Shown: positions 32,181 through 40,464 of the stretch, in pieces
How positions within the stretch are numbered: position 1 is the first letter of the stretch
Layout: each line of letters opens with the position of its first letter
Assembly: GCA_021813505.1 (NCBI GenBank)
Contig: JAKAKI010000075.1
Coordinates: forward strand, 1-64,000
DNA from: a bacterium
GTDB lineage: Bacteria; Zixibacteria; MSB-5A5; WJJR01
Direction: 5' to 3'
Length of the DNA stretch: 64,000 nt
The notes under the pieces: model-generated
What the model was told of the DNA's origin: nothing
What the model saw: the letters and a program-made list of their open reading frames with translations, nothing else
The model's database searches: none
Position numbers and translations under genes: made by a program

Positions 32181-34160
32181 ATGCCCCGAATGAAAACATG
32201 GATTAGCTCTGCGAGAAGAATCGCCGGTGCGGCAATTGTCGGAGTCACGGTCCTTAGCGGGCCGGTGGTACTGGCCACCATGTCAGTTGTGGTCGACGAC
32301 AAAACCCTATCTGCGGCTTCAACCAATGTCAACATCGGGATCCGGCTGACCAACGACGCGGACCTCAAGGCGGTTGTCGTGCCCTTGGTGATACGCACAG
32401 TCACTGGTTCGGCCTTCATTTCGAGAATGCAACTCCTCTTTGGCGAGCGGCTGGCGCCTGGTGCAATACTCGAAATCTCTGCGCGTAATCACTACGCAAC
32501 TGCCACCGGATCCTGCAAACCGGGAGGGCTCGGTCCACTTTCCTTCAATGATGGCGCGTCCCATCCCGTGGGGTCATCTCCCGAGGGTGCGATGTTTGCC
32601 CGAGTGACCACGCTGGGTGCAAACCTGACGGCCGGGGCCGATGTGGCCGGCTCAATGATCCTGAACGTTGATCTGACCGAGGGTGCCGGGAGCTTCGACA
32701 TCGACACCTCTTGCGCGGATCCTTCCAACCATCTGGCGTTCCAAAGGTCCACGGAGGCGTTCGCGTTCGCGCCTTCGTTTTCTACAGGCACCATCACCGT
32801 GAGGAATTACGTGGTGACCAACCTCAATGATGCCGGCCCCGGATCGTTGCGGTCCGCAATCGAATTCGCCAACTCCAACCCAGGCAGTGACACCATCACG
32901 TTCACCGTCACGGGGGCGCTCAATCTGGTCTCTCTCCTTCCTGCTCTGACAGACGCCGGGACTGTCATTCTCGGCTTCACCGCGCCGACCGCGGCCTTCC
33001 CTGATCATCCCACGTTTAGTCTTAACGGTCCCTTGTCGACCCCCGGGGCCGGACTGGTAATACAATCGGGAGGGAATCGGATAGAGGGGCTCAAGATTCG
33101 CAGTTTCGATGGGCCCGGAATCGCCATCACTGGTGCAACGTCATTGCAGAACACGATCAGCGGCTGCCACTTCTATTCGAATACTGGCCTGGGAATCGAT
33201 CTGGGGAATGATGGAGTCACGCCAAACGATCCCGGCGACATCGACACCGGACCCAATTTGTTGAACAATTCCCCGGTCTTTACCGCCATCACGGAAGACC
33301 CGCCGGGCACGTTTGTCCTCAGCGGCACCGCGTCGGCGTTCGCGCGCGTCGAGTTGTATCTGGCCGGAATGACCGGAGATGCCGGATTCCCCCCCGATGC
33401 CAATCAACATGGTCCCTCATGGCTGTATCTGGCCTCCGCCACGGCGGGACCTACCGGTCTGTTCAGTCTGGGCCCAATCACTCAGCCCGAATGGGCTCTT
33501 GTCACAGCGACCAGCACTGATTCGTCACGCAACACCTCTGAGTTCTCGGAGAACAAATACCTGGCGCCTGATCCGATGACAATCACCGGGTACAGTGAGA
33601 CGCCGCCACCCCTCATGGGTGCGCTGTCGCAGCCGTCGGTGTCGCCCGCGCTGCAGCTCAAGGTATACAGCCCGGCTGATTCAGTCGGACACGTCGACTC
33701 CATCGGTCCAAACTTCAACACCTTTGGCGCAAGAGCCACCTATGATTCCCTAACGGATTTCAATCTCGGTGGCAAACCCGACTCACGCGTGCGCATCGCG
33801 TCCCCGGACACCGGGACGTACACGATCAAGTACATTCTGATTGGCAGCCCTGGGGATTATCTGACCGGCATCGGCATCGATGGTCACGCCGAGATTCAAC
33901 AGGCCGTGTCGTTTGTCTCGCCGGCGCAGATCATCCCCACGACTTACGAGTTCACGCCCCGCGTGCGTGGTGAGCTGAATCAGGATGGCGTCGTCGATGT
34001 CTTCGACGTGATCGCCTCGATCGAGATCGTTTTCAGCGGCGCGCCGATGCCGAGCCCGCCGGAGTTGATCGACGTCAACTGCGATGTGCTGGCCGATGTC
34101 TTTGATGTGATCTATCTGATTGATTACGCTTTCAGCGGTGGATCCGAACCCTGTCCGTAA
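32181..34160 (+). CDS. Secreted beta-helix protein with dockerin-like doublet
   Basis: A 659-aa exported protein starting at ATG 32181, with GGGGGAGG upstream and a signal peptide (about 12-36). Its N-terminal ~190 aa domain is homologous to that of the protein at 3994 (VPLVIRTVTGSA, IDTSCADPSNH). A right-handed beta-helix-like region follows (about 205-390: NLNDAGPGSLRSAI, GNRIEGLKIRSFDGPGI, NTISGCHFYSNTGLGIDL), typical of CSLREA/pectate-lyase-fold surface proteins. A further beta domain and a dockerin-like pair (GELNQDGVVDVFDVIAS, DVNCDVLADVFDVIYL) end the protein. Compared with other copies, the second dockerin unit replaces the usual GDVxN start with VNCD. Surface attachment is inferred. 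Confidence 0.88.
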   Translation: MPRMKTWISSARRIAGAAIVGVTVLSGPVVLATMSVVVDDKTLSAASTNVNIGIRLTNDADLKAVVVPLVIRTVTGSAFISRMQLLFGERLAPGAILEISARNHYATATGSCKPGGLGPLSFNDGASHPVGSSPEGAMFARVTTLGANLTAGADVAGSMILNVDLTEGAGSFDIDTSCADPSNHLAFQRSTEAFAFAPSFSTGTITVRNYVVTNLNDAGPGSLRSAIEFANSNPGSDTITFTVTGALNLVSLLPALTDAGTVILGFTAPTAAFPDHPTFSLNGPLSTPGAGLVIQSGGNRIEGLKIRSFDGPGIAITGATSLQNTISGCHFYSNTGLGIDLGNDGVTPNDPGDIDTGPNLLNNSPVFTAITEDPPGTFVLSGTASAFARVELYLAGMTGDAGFPPDANQHGPSWLYLASATAGPTGLFSLGPITQPEWALVTATSTDSSRNTSEFSENKYLAPDPMTITGYSETPPPLMGALSQPSVSPALQLKVYSPADSVGHVDSIGPNFNTFGARATYDSLTDFNLGGKPDSRVRIASPDTGTYTIKYILIGSPGDYLTGIGIDGHAEIQQAVSFVSPAQIIPTTYEFTPRVRGELNQDGVVDVFDVIASIEIVFSGAPMPSPPELIDVNCDVLADVFDVIYLIDYAFSGGSEPCP

Positions 34161-34174
34161 GGGCGTGATGAGAA

Positions 34175-34196
34175 GGCCGGACAGGAGTGTCCGGCC
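34175..34196. repeat. GGCCGGACA hairpin, dispersed repeat copy 1
   Basis: GGCCGGACA-GGAG-TGTCCGGCC, a perfect 9-bp stem 15 bp after the preceding stop codon. It is the first of four related hairpins (others at 38268, 39616 and 41443). No T-tract follows; a second half-unit (TGTCCGGCCTCTC) lies at about 34230. Confidence 0.6.
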
Positions 34197-34444
34197 CACC
34201 AATTGATAGCGATATCGGTAGGCCCCACTCTTGTCCGGCCTCTCGCATTCACGACGGTGATGGTCTCTCAACACGCCGGTAGGTTTTGGCCATGGGTCCT
34301 GGAATAATCGAAGAAGAGGCAGACTTGACTGTTTGCCTCATCTGGTATTGGCGGAATCTCGGAGATTCAGTCGACCGCACGCTCTGATCCGTGTTCTGCC
34401 AATCGTGCGCGCGGCATGGCAGCCCGACGGACGGGCCGATGCCG

Positions 34445-34747
34445 TCACCGAGGTGACTGAAACCCGATATTCTTCTCGTCACCGTCACCAGGGACTTTGA
34501 TCGGGCCATGGGTCGTCTCGAATTTCTTGATATTGTCTTCGAGCGCCCGGTGCAGCATCTTGGCGTGCGCCGGGGTCATGATGATCCGGGCGTAAACCTT
34601 GGCCTTGGGAGTCCCCGGTGTCATCCGGGCGAAATCGATCACGAACTCCTGCGGCGAGTGGACAATCAGCGCGAGATTCGAATAGATGCCTTCCGATTCC
34701 GGTTCCTTAAGTTCAATGCTAATCTGCTGTTGCGGTCCGGCCTGCAC
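34445..34747 (-). CDS. DUF3467 protein
   Basis: This 100-aa protein of unknown function is recognisable as DUF3467 by ISIELKEPESEGIYSNLALI, HSPQEFVIDFARMTPGTPKAKVYARIIMTP and HAKMLHRALEDNIKKFE. The start is moved to GTG 34747 because AAGGAGG lies 8 bp upstream on the minus strand, and because the family begins near QQQISIE; the 25 extra N-terminal residues in the track are not conserved-looking. It is divergent from hldA and monocistronic. It is small and cytoplasmic; role unknown. Confidence 0.85.
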   Translation of the reverse strand: MQAGPQQQISIELKEPESEGIYSNLALIVHSPQEFVIDFARMTPGTPKAKVYARIIMTPAHAKMLHRALEDNIKKFETTHGPIKVPGDGDEKNIGFQSPR

Positions 34748-34848
34748 AGTGCGTTCCTCCTTGCCCCATGGGTGCAGGTTATGCCAACAAGGCCGCAAAG
34801 TCAACCACCCGGCCCCGGCCAACTGCCATCGCGCAGGTACGATAACCC

Positions 34849-35880
34849 ATGAATGAATCCCTTCACGTTCAGATCGAAGACTTGCTGACCCGCTTCGGCA
34901 GCGCGCGCGTGGTCGTCCTGGGTGACGTCATGCTCGACGAATACTGGTGGGGCTCGGTCGACCGCATTTCCCCAGAGGCGCCCGTCCCCGTAGTCTCGGT
35001 CGAACGTAAGGGCACCAAGCTGGGTGGCGCGGCCAACGTCTCGCTCAACGTGTGCTCGCTGGGCGGATCGGTCAAGACAGTAAGCGTGGTCGGCGATGAT
35101 GCAGCAGGGGAGACACTGAGAAGTCTGCTGAGAGACAAGGGACTTCCGGATGGCGGTGTGATCGTGACCGCCGATCGTCCCACAACGGTCAAGACGCGCA
35201 TCGTGGCTCAGCATCAGCAGATCGTACGCGCCGACATCGAAACCACCGAGGAGATCCACACAGCACTGCTCGAGAAGGTTTGGGCCGCCTACTTCGATGC
35301 CATGCAGGATGCCTCCGGCGTCATTATCTCGGATTACGGCAAGGGCATCATCAATGGCACACTTCTGCCACGCGTGATCGACTGGGCCCGCAGCAACGGC
35401 CGCTTCGTGGTTGTCGATCCGAAAGAGACGCACTTCTTCTCGTACCGGAATGTGACCACACTCACTCCCAATCATCATGAGGCTGGGTTTGTGGCCGGCC
35501 GCCGCCTGCGCGATGACGCTACGGTCCGCTCGGTCGGATTCGAGCTTCTGCAACGTCTCGAATCGGATTCGCTCCTGATCACGCTTGGCGAGCGCGGCAT
35601 GGCGCTGTTCGAACCTCCTGATCGTCTGACCACGATTCCTACCGTTGCCGACAAAGTGTTTGATGTCACCGGCGCGGGTGACACGGTGATCGCGACCGTG
35701 GCTATGTGCCTGGCTTCAGGTGGCACAATGCTCCAAGCCGCGTACACTGCGAACATCGCCGCAGGGCAGGTCATCAAGGAGGTAGGCACGTCACAGACCA
35801 CGGTCGAGGCGATCCGACACGCCGTCGGTCAGATCCCTTCGCCGATCTTTCATACATCCGAGGGACATTCGAGAGCATAA
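34849..35880 (+). CDS. hldA: D-glycero-beta-D-manno-heptose-7-phosphate kinase (HldA-type)
   Basis: This 343-aa ribokinase-fold kinase phosphorylates heptose-7-phosphate at C1 in ADP-heptose synthesis. Family landmarks are LGDVMLDEYWWGSVDRISPEAPVPVV, KLGGAANVSLNV, SDYGKGIIN and the catalytic VTGAGDTVIATVA. Length is that of the standalone kinase rather than the fused HldE. The adenylyltransferase gene hldC begins 21 bp after its stop, so the pathway is split over two genes. It is divergent from the DUF3467 gene, and their shared 100-bp gap should contain both promoters. Confidence 0.92.
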   Translation: MNESLHVQIEDLLTRFGSARVVVLGDVMLDEYWWGSVDRISPEAPVPVVSVERKGTKLGGAANVSLNVCSLGGSVKTVSVVGDDAAGETLRSLLRDKGLPDGGVIVTADRPTTVKTRIVAQHQQIVRADIETTEEIHTALLEKVWAAYFDAMQDASGVIISDYGKGIINGTLLPRVIDWARSNGRFVVVDPKETHFFSYRNVTTLTPNHHEAGFVAGRRLRDDATVRSVGFELLQRLESDSLLITLGERGMALFEPPDRLTTIPTVADKVFDVTGAGDTVIATVAMCLASGGTMLQAAYTANIAAGQVIKEVGTSQTTVEAIRHAVGQIPSPIFHTSEGHSRA

Positions 35881-35901
35881 AACATTGAATATCAATTGAT
35901 T

Positions 35902-36423
35902 ATGAAAGCGTCGACCGCTCGTACTGCCAGCAATCAAGTGCCGAGGAAAAGACTCGCCGCCATGGCTCGAATCTGGCGCCGCAAGGGACGCCGGGTTGTC
36001 TTCACCAACGGCGTTTTCGACATCATCCACTCCGGGCATGTCGAACTGCTGACCAAGGCGAAGTCCTGGGGGGATATCCTTGTAGTAGGCATCAACTCCG
36101 ATCTCTCCACCCGCCGCCTCAAAGGAGCGAGCCGGCCCATCAACTGCCAGCGCGATCGTGCGCGGGTGCTGGGGACGCTCAAGCCGGTAGATTTTGTCTG
36201 CGTTTTTCCGGAAGACACGCCTCTGAACTTGATCAAGGCGATCCGTCCTGACGTTCTGGTTAAAGGCTCAGAATACACAACCGGGGCGATCGTCGGAGCC
36301 GACGAGGTCAAGTCCTGGAACGGCAAGGTGCGCCGGTTTCGCATGAAACCGGGTTACTCGACTTCCGCGATCGAACAGCGCATCCTCGGCGGCTCAAACT
36401 CTACCCCTCACCACTCACGTTAA
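35902..36423 (+). CDS. hldC: D-glycero-beta-D-manno-heptose 1-phosphate adenylyltransferase (HldC/RfaE2)
   Basis: A 173-aa nucleotidyltransferase that makes ADP-heptose. Its motifs are VVFTNGVFDIIHSGHVELL (HxGH of the cytidylyltransferase superfamily), RPINCQRDRARVLGTLKPVDFV, FPEDTPLNLIKAIRPDVLVKG, and GYSTSAIEQRI at the C terminus. ATG 35902 is preferred to the track's TTG at 35896. The first 25 residues are less conserved. It works with HldA encoded directly upstream; the product is the donor for the WaaF-like enzyme at 22942. Confidence 0.92.
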   Translation: MKASTARTASNQVPRKRLAAMARIWRRKGRRVVFTNGVFDIIHSGHVELLTKAKSWGDILVVGINSDLSTRRLKGASRPINCQRDRARVLGTLKPVDFVCVFPEDTPLNLIKAIRPDVLVKGSEYTTGAIVGADEVKSWNGKVRRFRMKPGYSTSAIEQRILGGSNSTPHHSR

Positions 36424-36591
36424 GTCATTACAGATAAATAGCTTAAATGATATTTCGACTGGTCTTGCGGACATTTCTCTTGACAGGTTGGGCGCCAAGC
36501 GCCTTGGTTCGTATCAAAGCAAGGCCCATCTGGGCCGGATTCCGGTGTTTTCCCGGGAACCGGTGAATGAGTCTTTGTTTGTGATTTGGTT

Positions 36592-37695
36592 ATGGTCAAG
36601 AAGACAAGTTCGCCAGCCCAAAGCCACGCCAAGCGGCTCGGAGCCCTCCGGAAACGGATGGCGCTCGAGGACTTGGATTATGTCCTGATTACCGAGCCTT
36701 CCCAAGTCCGGTATCTCGCGGGATTCACAGGTTCCAACGCGCTCTTGCTGGTGGGACAGCGTAACGCCCACTTCCTGAGCGATCCGCGCTACCGGACCCA
36801 GGCCAAATCCGAAGTCAAGGGCGCCAGGGTCAGCATCGTGCTGGGTGATTTGCTCGACCAGCTTCCCAATGTCGATTCGTTCAAGGGCCGCCGCAGCAAG
36901 ATTGGGTACGAATCGCATCTGATCAGCGAGCGGCGCGCAGAGAAGCTTCGCGAGGTCCTTCCCAAGGCGCTATGGGTCAGCTTCGATGACCTGATCGCGC
37001 CCCTGTCCCAGGTCAAAGATGCCACCGAGATTGCGGCCATCGAAGAGGCTGCCCGGATCGCCGATCAGGGACTGGCTTGCGTGATGGCCCTGATCCAGCC
37101 GGGAATCCGCGAACGTGACATCGCGGCGGAACTCGAATACCAGATGCAAATGGCGGGGTCCGAGAAAGTGGCTTTCGAGACGATTGTCGCGTCTGGACCA
37201 CGCTCTGCGTTACCGCACGGACGAGCATCGATGCGCAAGCTCGCCAAAGGCGATTTCGTCACTCTCGATTTCGGCGCCACCGTCAAAGGCTATGTCTCCG
37301 ACATTACGCGCACTTTCGTTATTGGCAATCCCAGCGCACGCCAGCGCCGCGTCTACGATTTGATCTATCGGGCTCAGCAGACCGCCACGCGCGCGGCCCG
37401 TCCCGGCGTAGCCTGTGCCGATCTTGATAAGGCCGCCCGGATGGTGATCGCCAAGGCCGGCCAGGGGAGGTACTTTGAACATGGCTTGGGCCATGGCATC
37501 GGATTGGCCGTCCACGAAGGTCCAGCGGTCAATTCCAAGAGCAAGACAGTTCTGCGGCCGGGCATGGTGATCACGATTGAACCCGGCGTGTATTACCCAG
37601 GATGGGGTGGTGTCCGCATCGAAGATGACGTCGCGATCACGCCAGGCGGTCACCGGGTTTTGACGCGCTCGGAGCGCAAATTGGTCGTGCTGTAA
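36592..37695 (+). CDS. Xaa-Pro aminopeptidase-like M24 peptidase
   Basis: This 367-aa M24B metallopeptidase cleaves N-terminal residues next to proline. The creatinase N-terminal domain (about 15-135: YVLITEPSQVRYLAGFTGSNALLLV, FLSDPRYRTQA) precedes the pita-bread domain with all five metal ligands: the two Asp of LDFGATVKGYVSDITRTF, His of GHGIGLAVHEGP, the Glu of TIEPGVYYPGWGG and the Glu of VRIEDDVAIT. ATG 36592 is preferred over the TTG at 36586. The gap to accB is 50 bp, but the genes are functionally unrelated. Confidence 0.92.
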   Translation: MVKKTSSPAQSHAKRLGALRKRMALEDLDYVLITEPSQVRYLAGFTGSNALLLVGQRNAHFLSDPRYRTQAKSEVKGARVSIVLGDLLDQLPNVDSFKGRRSKIGYESHLISERRAEKLREVLPKALWVSFDDLIAPLSQVKDATEIAAIEEAARIADQGLACVMALIQPGIRERDIAAELEYQMQMAGSEKVAFETIVASGPRSALPHGRASMRKLAKGDFVTLDFGATVKGYVSDITRTFVIGNPSARQRRVYDLIYRAQQTATRAARPGVACADLDKAARMVIAKAGQGRYFEHGLGHGIGLAVHEGPAVNSKSKTVLRPGMVITIEPGVYYPGWGGVRIEDDVAITPGGHRVLTRSERKLVVL

Positions 37696-37745
37696 CGGCA
37701 CTGGGTGGTTAACAGTGTTTCCCATCCTTCGGGAAGGGGGCAGAT

Positions 37746-38240
37746 ATGAATGAGAAGACAATCCGCAAGCTGATTCATTTAGTCGAGGAATCAGATATAG
37801 AATCGCTGGAGATCCGGCGTTGGTTCCGCACGGTCAAGATCACCAAACGCCATGCTAACAACCACAACGGCACCGCCTCGACTGCCTCCGCCAAGCTCGT
37901 GGATATCCCGCTGCCGGTCGCCGCGACCCCTCCAGGGCCCGTGGCTGTGGCCGCACCGGCGCCCGTCGAGAGGCCCGGTGCAACTCTGCCGACGAATCTC
38001 ATCGAAATCAAGGCGCCCATGGTTGGGACGTTTTACAGGGCTCCGTCTCCCGGTGCTCCGCCTTTTGTGAAACCCGATCAGACCATCGCGCCCGGCGATG
38101 TGCTGTGTATCATCGAAGCCATGAAGCTGATGAATGAGATTGACGCGGAACAGGGCGGCAAGATCGTGAAGGTCCTGGTCGAAGACGCACACCCGGTTGA
38201 ATTCGGCCAGCCTCTCTTCCTGCTCGATCCGGCTGGCTGA
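37746..38240 (+). CDS. accB: Biotin carboxyl carrier protein of acetyl-CoA carboxylase
   Basis: This 164-aa carrier carries biotin on Lys127 within the motif EAMKLMN. The N-terminal helix (MNEKTIRKLIHLVEESDIESLEI) is the family's, and an Ala/Pro-rich flexible linker (about 50-80) joins it to the biotinyl domain (IEIKAPMVGTFYRAPSPGAPPF, followed by GDVLCIIEAMKLMNEI). It is the carrier subunit for fatty-acid synthesis. Its usual partner accC lies 3.4 kb downstream, separated by pilT, a small protein gene and repeats, a disrupted arrangement compared with most genomes. A terminator follows directly. Confidence 0.95.
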   Translation: MNEKTIRKLIHLVEESDIESLEIRRWFRTVKITKRHANNHNGTASTASAKLVDIPLPVAATPPGPVAVAAPAPVERPGATLPTNLIEIKAPMVGTFYRAPSPGAPPFVKPDQTIAPGDVLCIIEAMKLMNEIDAEQGGKIVKVLVEDAHPVEFGQPLFLLDPAG

Positions 38241-38267
38241 ACCCCCTTCTAACACCCACGAATTCGC

Positions 38268-38300
38268 AGGCCGGACAGTCCGCCGTCCGGCCTTTCTTTG
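38268..38300 (+). terminator. GGCCGGAC hairpin terminator after accB (repeat copy 2)
   Basis: AGGCCGGAC pairs with GTCCGGCCT and is followed by TTCTTTG. It belongs to the dispersed GGCCGGACA hairpin family, and the AATTCGC flank matches other copies. Confidence 0.7.
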
Positions 38301-38421
38301 CTTACCCACTTCGTCTTCACCTGCCCCAACGTCCTGCCGATAAGACATGGAGAGGGACCCGAGGGCGAAGATCCATTGGGCTCGGGTCCGTATCCCCATC
38401 CTAAAGACGAGGGCCTAAACC

Positions 38422-39561
38422 ATGTTGCTCAAAGAACTACTGGCGGAAATGATTGCCCGACAGGCGTCTGACTTGCACTTGCGGGTCGGTGTTCAGCCGA
38501 CACTGCGAATCGACGGCCGTTTGACCCCGATTGAAACAGATTGTCCCACGATCGAAGGGGTCAATGAAATGCTGGCTCAGATTCTCACCGAAGACCAGAA
38601 ACGCCGCTTCGAAGCGCGCAATGAGATGGACCTGGCCCTTAGCGTGGCCCGTATGGGACGGTTTCGTGTGAACATTTACCGACAGCGCGGCACCGTGGGT
38701 CTGGCAATCCGTTCGGTCAACACGATCGTACCCTCCTTTTCCGAGCTAAACCTTCCCGAAGTGATCAAGAAACTCTGCCAGGAACGGCGTGGCTTGATTA
38801 TCGTCACCGGTACGACCGGTTCGGGCAAGTCCACGACGCTGGCGTCAATGATCGAAGAGATCAACCGCTCGCGGTCCGAGAACATCGTGACCATCGAGGA
38901 TCCCATCGAGTACATCCATAAGGACATGGAGAGTGTCATCGCGCAACGCGAAGTTGGCTGCGACACCGAATCCTTCGCGGCCGCCCTGCGTCACGCTTTT
39001 CGTCAGGACCCGGATGTCATTCTAATCGGAGAAATCCGCGATCTGGAGACGATGATGATCGCCCTGACCGCGGCCGATACCGGGCATCTGGTTTTGACCA
39101 CGCTCCACACGTTGAACGCCATTGAGACGATCTCGCGTATCATCTCGTTCTTCCCGCCCCACCAGCACCAGCAGATCCGACTTCTGCTCTCAGGCACTCT
39201 GTCGGCGATCATCTCCCAGCGGCTGCTGCCTCGCTGTGACGGCCCCGGCCGAGTGCCGGCCATCGAAGTTCTGGTCGGCACGGGTACGATCCGCGACGCC
39301 ATTCTCGACCCCGAGAAGACATCCATGATCTACGATTTGATCGAAAGCGGCAGCGTTCAGTACGGCATGCAGACTTTCGACCAGTCGATCATGCGCTGGT
39401 ACCGCCTGAATGTCATCTCCTATGAAATGGCGATGTCCCAGGCCTCCAACCCCGACGACTTCGACCTGCGCGTCAAGGGCATCACCGGCGCCGCCGACCG
39501 GGGATGGAGCGAGTTCCAGCAGGTCAGCCCGACGCCTGCCGCAAAGAAGACGACCGTCTAA
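38422..39561 (+). CDS. pilT: PilT-type twitching-motility ATPase
   Basis: This 379-aa hexameric ATPase powers type IV pilus retraction. Motifs are Walker A GTTGSGKST (about 131-139), Asp box VTIEDPIEYIH, Walker B PDVILIGEIRDLETM, and His box LTTLHTLNA. The N-terminal PAS-like domain starts MLLKELLAEMIARQASDLHL. The aspartate/lysine residues typical of PilT (AIRSVNTIVPSF) are present. No other pil genes are in the window. It is bounded by dispersed hairpins on both sides, so it is monocistronic. Confidence 0.95.
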   Translation: MLLKELLAEMIARQASDLHLRVGVQPTLRIDGRLTPIETDCPTIEGVNEMLAQILTEDQKRRFEARNEMDLALSVARMGRFRVNIYRQRGTVGLAIRSVNTIVPSFSELNLPEVIKKLCQERRGLIIVTGTTGSGKSTTLASMIEEINRSRSENIVTIEDPIEYIHKDMESVIAQREVGCDTESFAAALRHAFRQDPDVILIGEIRDLETMMIALTAADTGHLVLTTLHTLNAIETISRIISFFPPHQHQQIRLLLSGTLSAIISQRLLPRCDGPGRVPAIEVLVGTGTIRDAILDPEKTSMIYDLIESGSVQYGMQTFDQSIMRWYRLNVISYEMAMSQASNPDDFDLRVKGITGAADRGWSEFQQVSPTPAAKKTTV

Positions 39562-39615
39562 CCTGGCGCTCTTCAGATGCCGGTTTGACCCGGCCCGCCA
39601 GATCATTGTATTCGT

Positions 39616-39639
39616 AGGCCGGACACTCCTGTCCGGCCT
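39616..39639 (+). terminator. GGCCGGACA hairpin after pilT (repeat copy 3)
   Basis: AGGCCGGACA-CTCC-TGTCCGGCCT is a perfect 10-bp stem with a TCT tract after it, flanked by TTCGT. It is about 55 bp after the pilT stop codon. Confidence 0.7.
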
Positions 39640-39697
39640 TCTCACTATCACCCCCTCCAAAGGCGCGAAGATTCCTTCGAACCGCAGAATTTTCCAG

Positions 39698-39726
39698 TTG
39701 ACATGGCCACTTTCTGAGAATATTTC
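39698..39726 (+). promoter_or_regulatory. Promoter candidate upstream of an unassigned leader
   Basis: TTGACA (39698-39703), 17 bp and TATTTC (39721-39726). The -10 box is weak (3/6) but the -35 and spacing are ideal. It would transcribe a leader of about 310 nt before the small zinc-ribbon gene at 40043. Confidence 0.4.
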
Positions 39727-40042
39727 AGGCGGCCCGAAAGAGCCGAGGGGAGGCTAATCAAGCGTCCGAATGCACCGATGAATTATGCGGAAACACAGAT
39801 GGGGGGATCGTGGTTTCTCCCCTGCGGTGGACCGTAGTGGCAGCGACCGGCAAAGGAGGTGGTCGTCAGCGGAACGTGTCATCACCGTGCAGATTCGACG
39901 TTAATCTTTCATTCGTGGGAAGACCAGGCTTGAGACAATTCTTGCGCGCTGTGGCGATTGCTCATGGGGGGCGATCGCAGGGTTCCACCGCCCGTCGTAT
40001 GGGCTAACCTGGGTGCCTACGGCACACCATCGAGGTCGTATC
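39727..40042 (+). other. 316-bp stretch without an ORF, possible transcribed leader or ncRNA
   Basis: No ORF with a ribosome binding site is supported. The sequence contains short self-complementary GC stretches (for example GGGGGGATC and GGTTTCTCCCC) and lies between the candidate promoter at 39698 and the ATG at 40043. I compared it by eye with riboswitch, hammerhead, tmRNA and RNase P signatures and found no match. It may be a structured leader or unrelated spacer. Confidence 0.3.
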
Positions 40043-40216
40043 ATGCGTTTCTGTGAGTTCTGCGGCGAGGAAATCGAAGGCACGCCCTACCGGCGAAAGA
40101 AACACGCGTACTGTTCCAAGACGTGCGCCGACGAACACGAATTCGAAATCTTCGATGAGGACGACGAAGAAAGCGAAGTCGAATTGGAAGAGGAAGATGA
40201 GGACGAGCGGTACTAA
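40043..40216 (+). CDS. Small zinc-ribbon protein with acidic tail (57 aa)
   Basis: ATG 40043 begins MRFCEFCGEEIEGTPYRRKK, a CxxC half followed by YCSKTCADEHEF (a second CxxxC half), as in small TRASH/zinc-ribbon proteins. The rest is a run of Asp/Glu (FDEDDEESEVELEEEDEDE). The track's ATG at 40013 adds 10 residues and is less likely. The Zn-knuckle plus acidic tail resembles small RNA-polymerase- or nucleic-acid-associated proteins, but no function can be assigned. A terminator follows 48 bp downstream, supporting independent transcription. Confidence 0.6.
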   Translation: MRFCEFCGEEIEGTPYRRKKHAYCSKTCADEHEFEIFDEDDEESEVELEEEDEDERY

Positions 40217-40263
40217 TCCGCCCAGCGCCCCCGACAATTCCCCGGCCCACACAGGCAACCTCC

Positions 40264-40296
40264 AGACGGCCGCGCGCAAGTGCGGCTGTCTTTTTT
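40264..40296 (+). terminator. Rho-independent terminator after the zinc-ribbon gene
   Basis: AGACGGCCGC pairs with GCGGCTGTCT (one G-T pair) and is followed by TTTTTT. Confidence 0.85.
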
Positions 40297-40321
40297 GGTG
40301 CAATCGGGAGGGAGTCTTGCA

Positions 40322-40412
40322 ATGTGGCGCGGGCGCCTCGCCCGCGATCACCGCGCAGCGGTGATTTGAATGCGCGCTCCGCGCGCACGCGGGCGAGGCG
40401 CCCGCGCCACAT
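40322..40412. repeat. 91-bp perfect palindromic element with two internal hairpins
   Basis: The 25-bp arms ATGTGGCGCGGGCGCCTCGC... (40322-40346) and its perfect reverse complement (40388-40412) enclose two hairpins, ATCACCGC-GCA-GCGGTGAT (40347-40365) and TGCGCGC-TCC-GCGCGCA (40371-40387). As RNA or single-stranded DNA it would fold into a three-way junction. The predicted ORFs across it are repeat translations. A REP-like or cruciform-forming element. Confidence 0.85.
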
Positions 40413-40464
40413 CTAAGAGAAGTGCTTCATTTGCTGACGCTACGGAGAAGGTGTAACCCATCTA

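Noticed and set aside
39757-39815. Hammerhead-like CCGATGA ... GGAAAC string in the post-pilT leader
   Set aside because: The invariant CUGANGA core is not met (CCGATGA) and the flanking stems do not pair, so a ribozyme is not supported.
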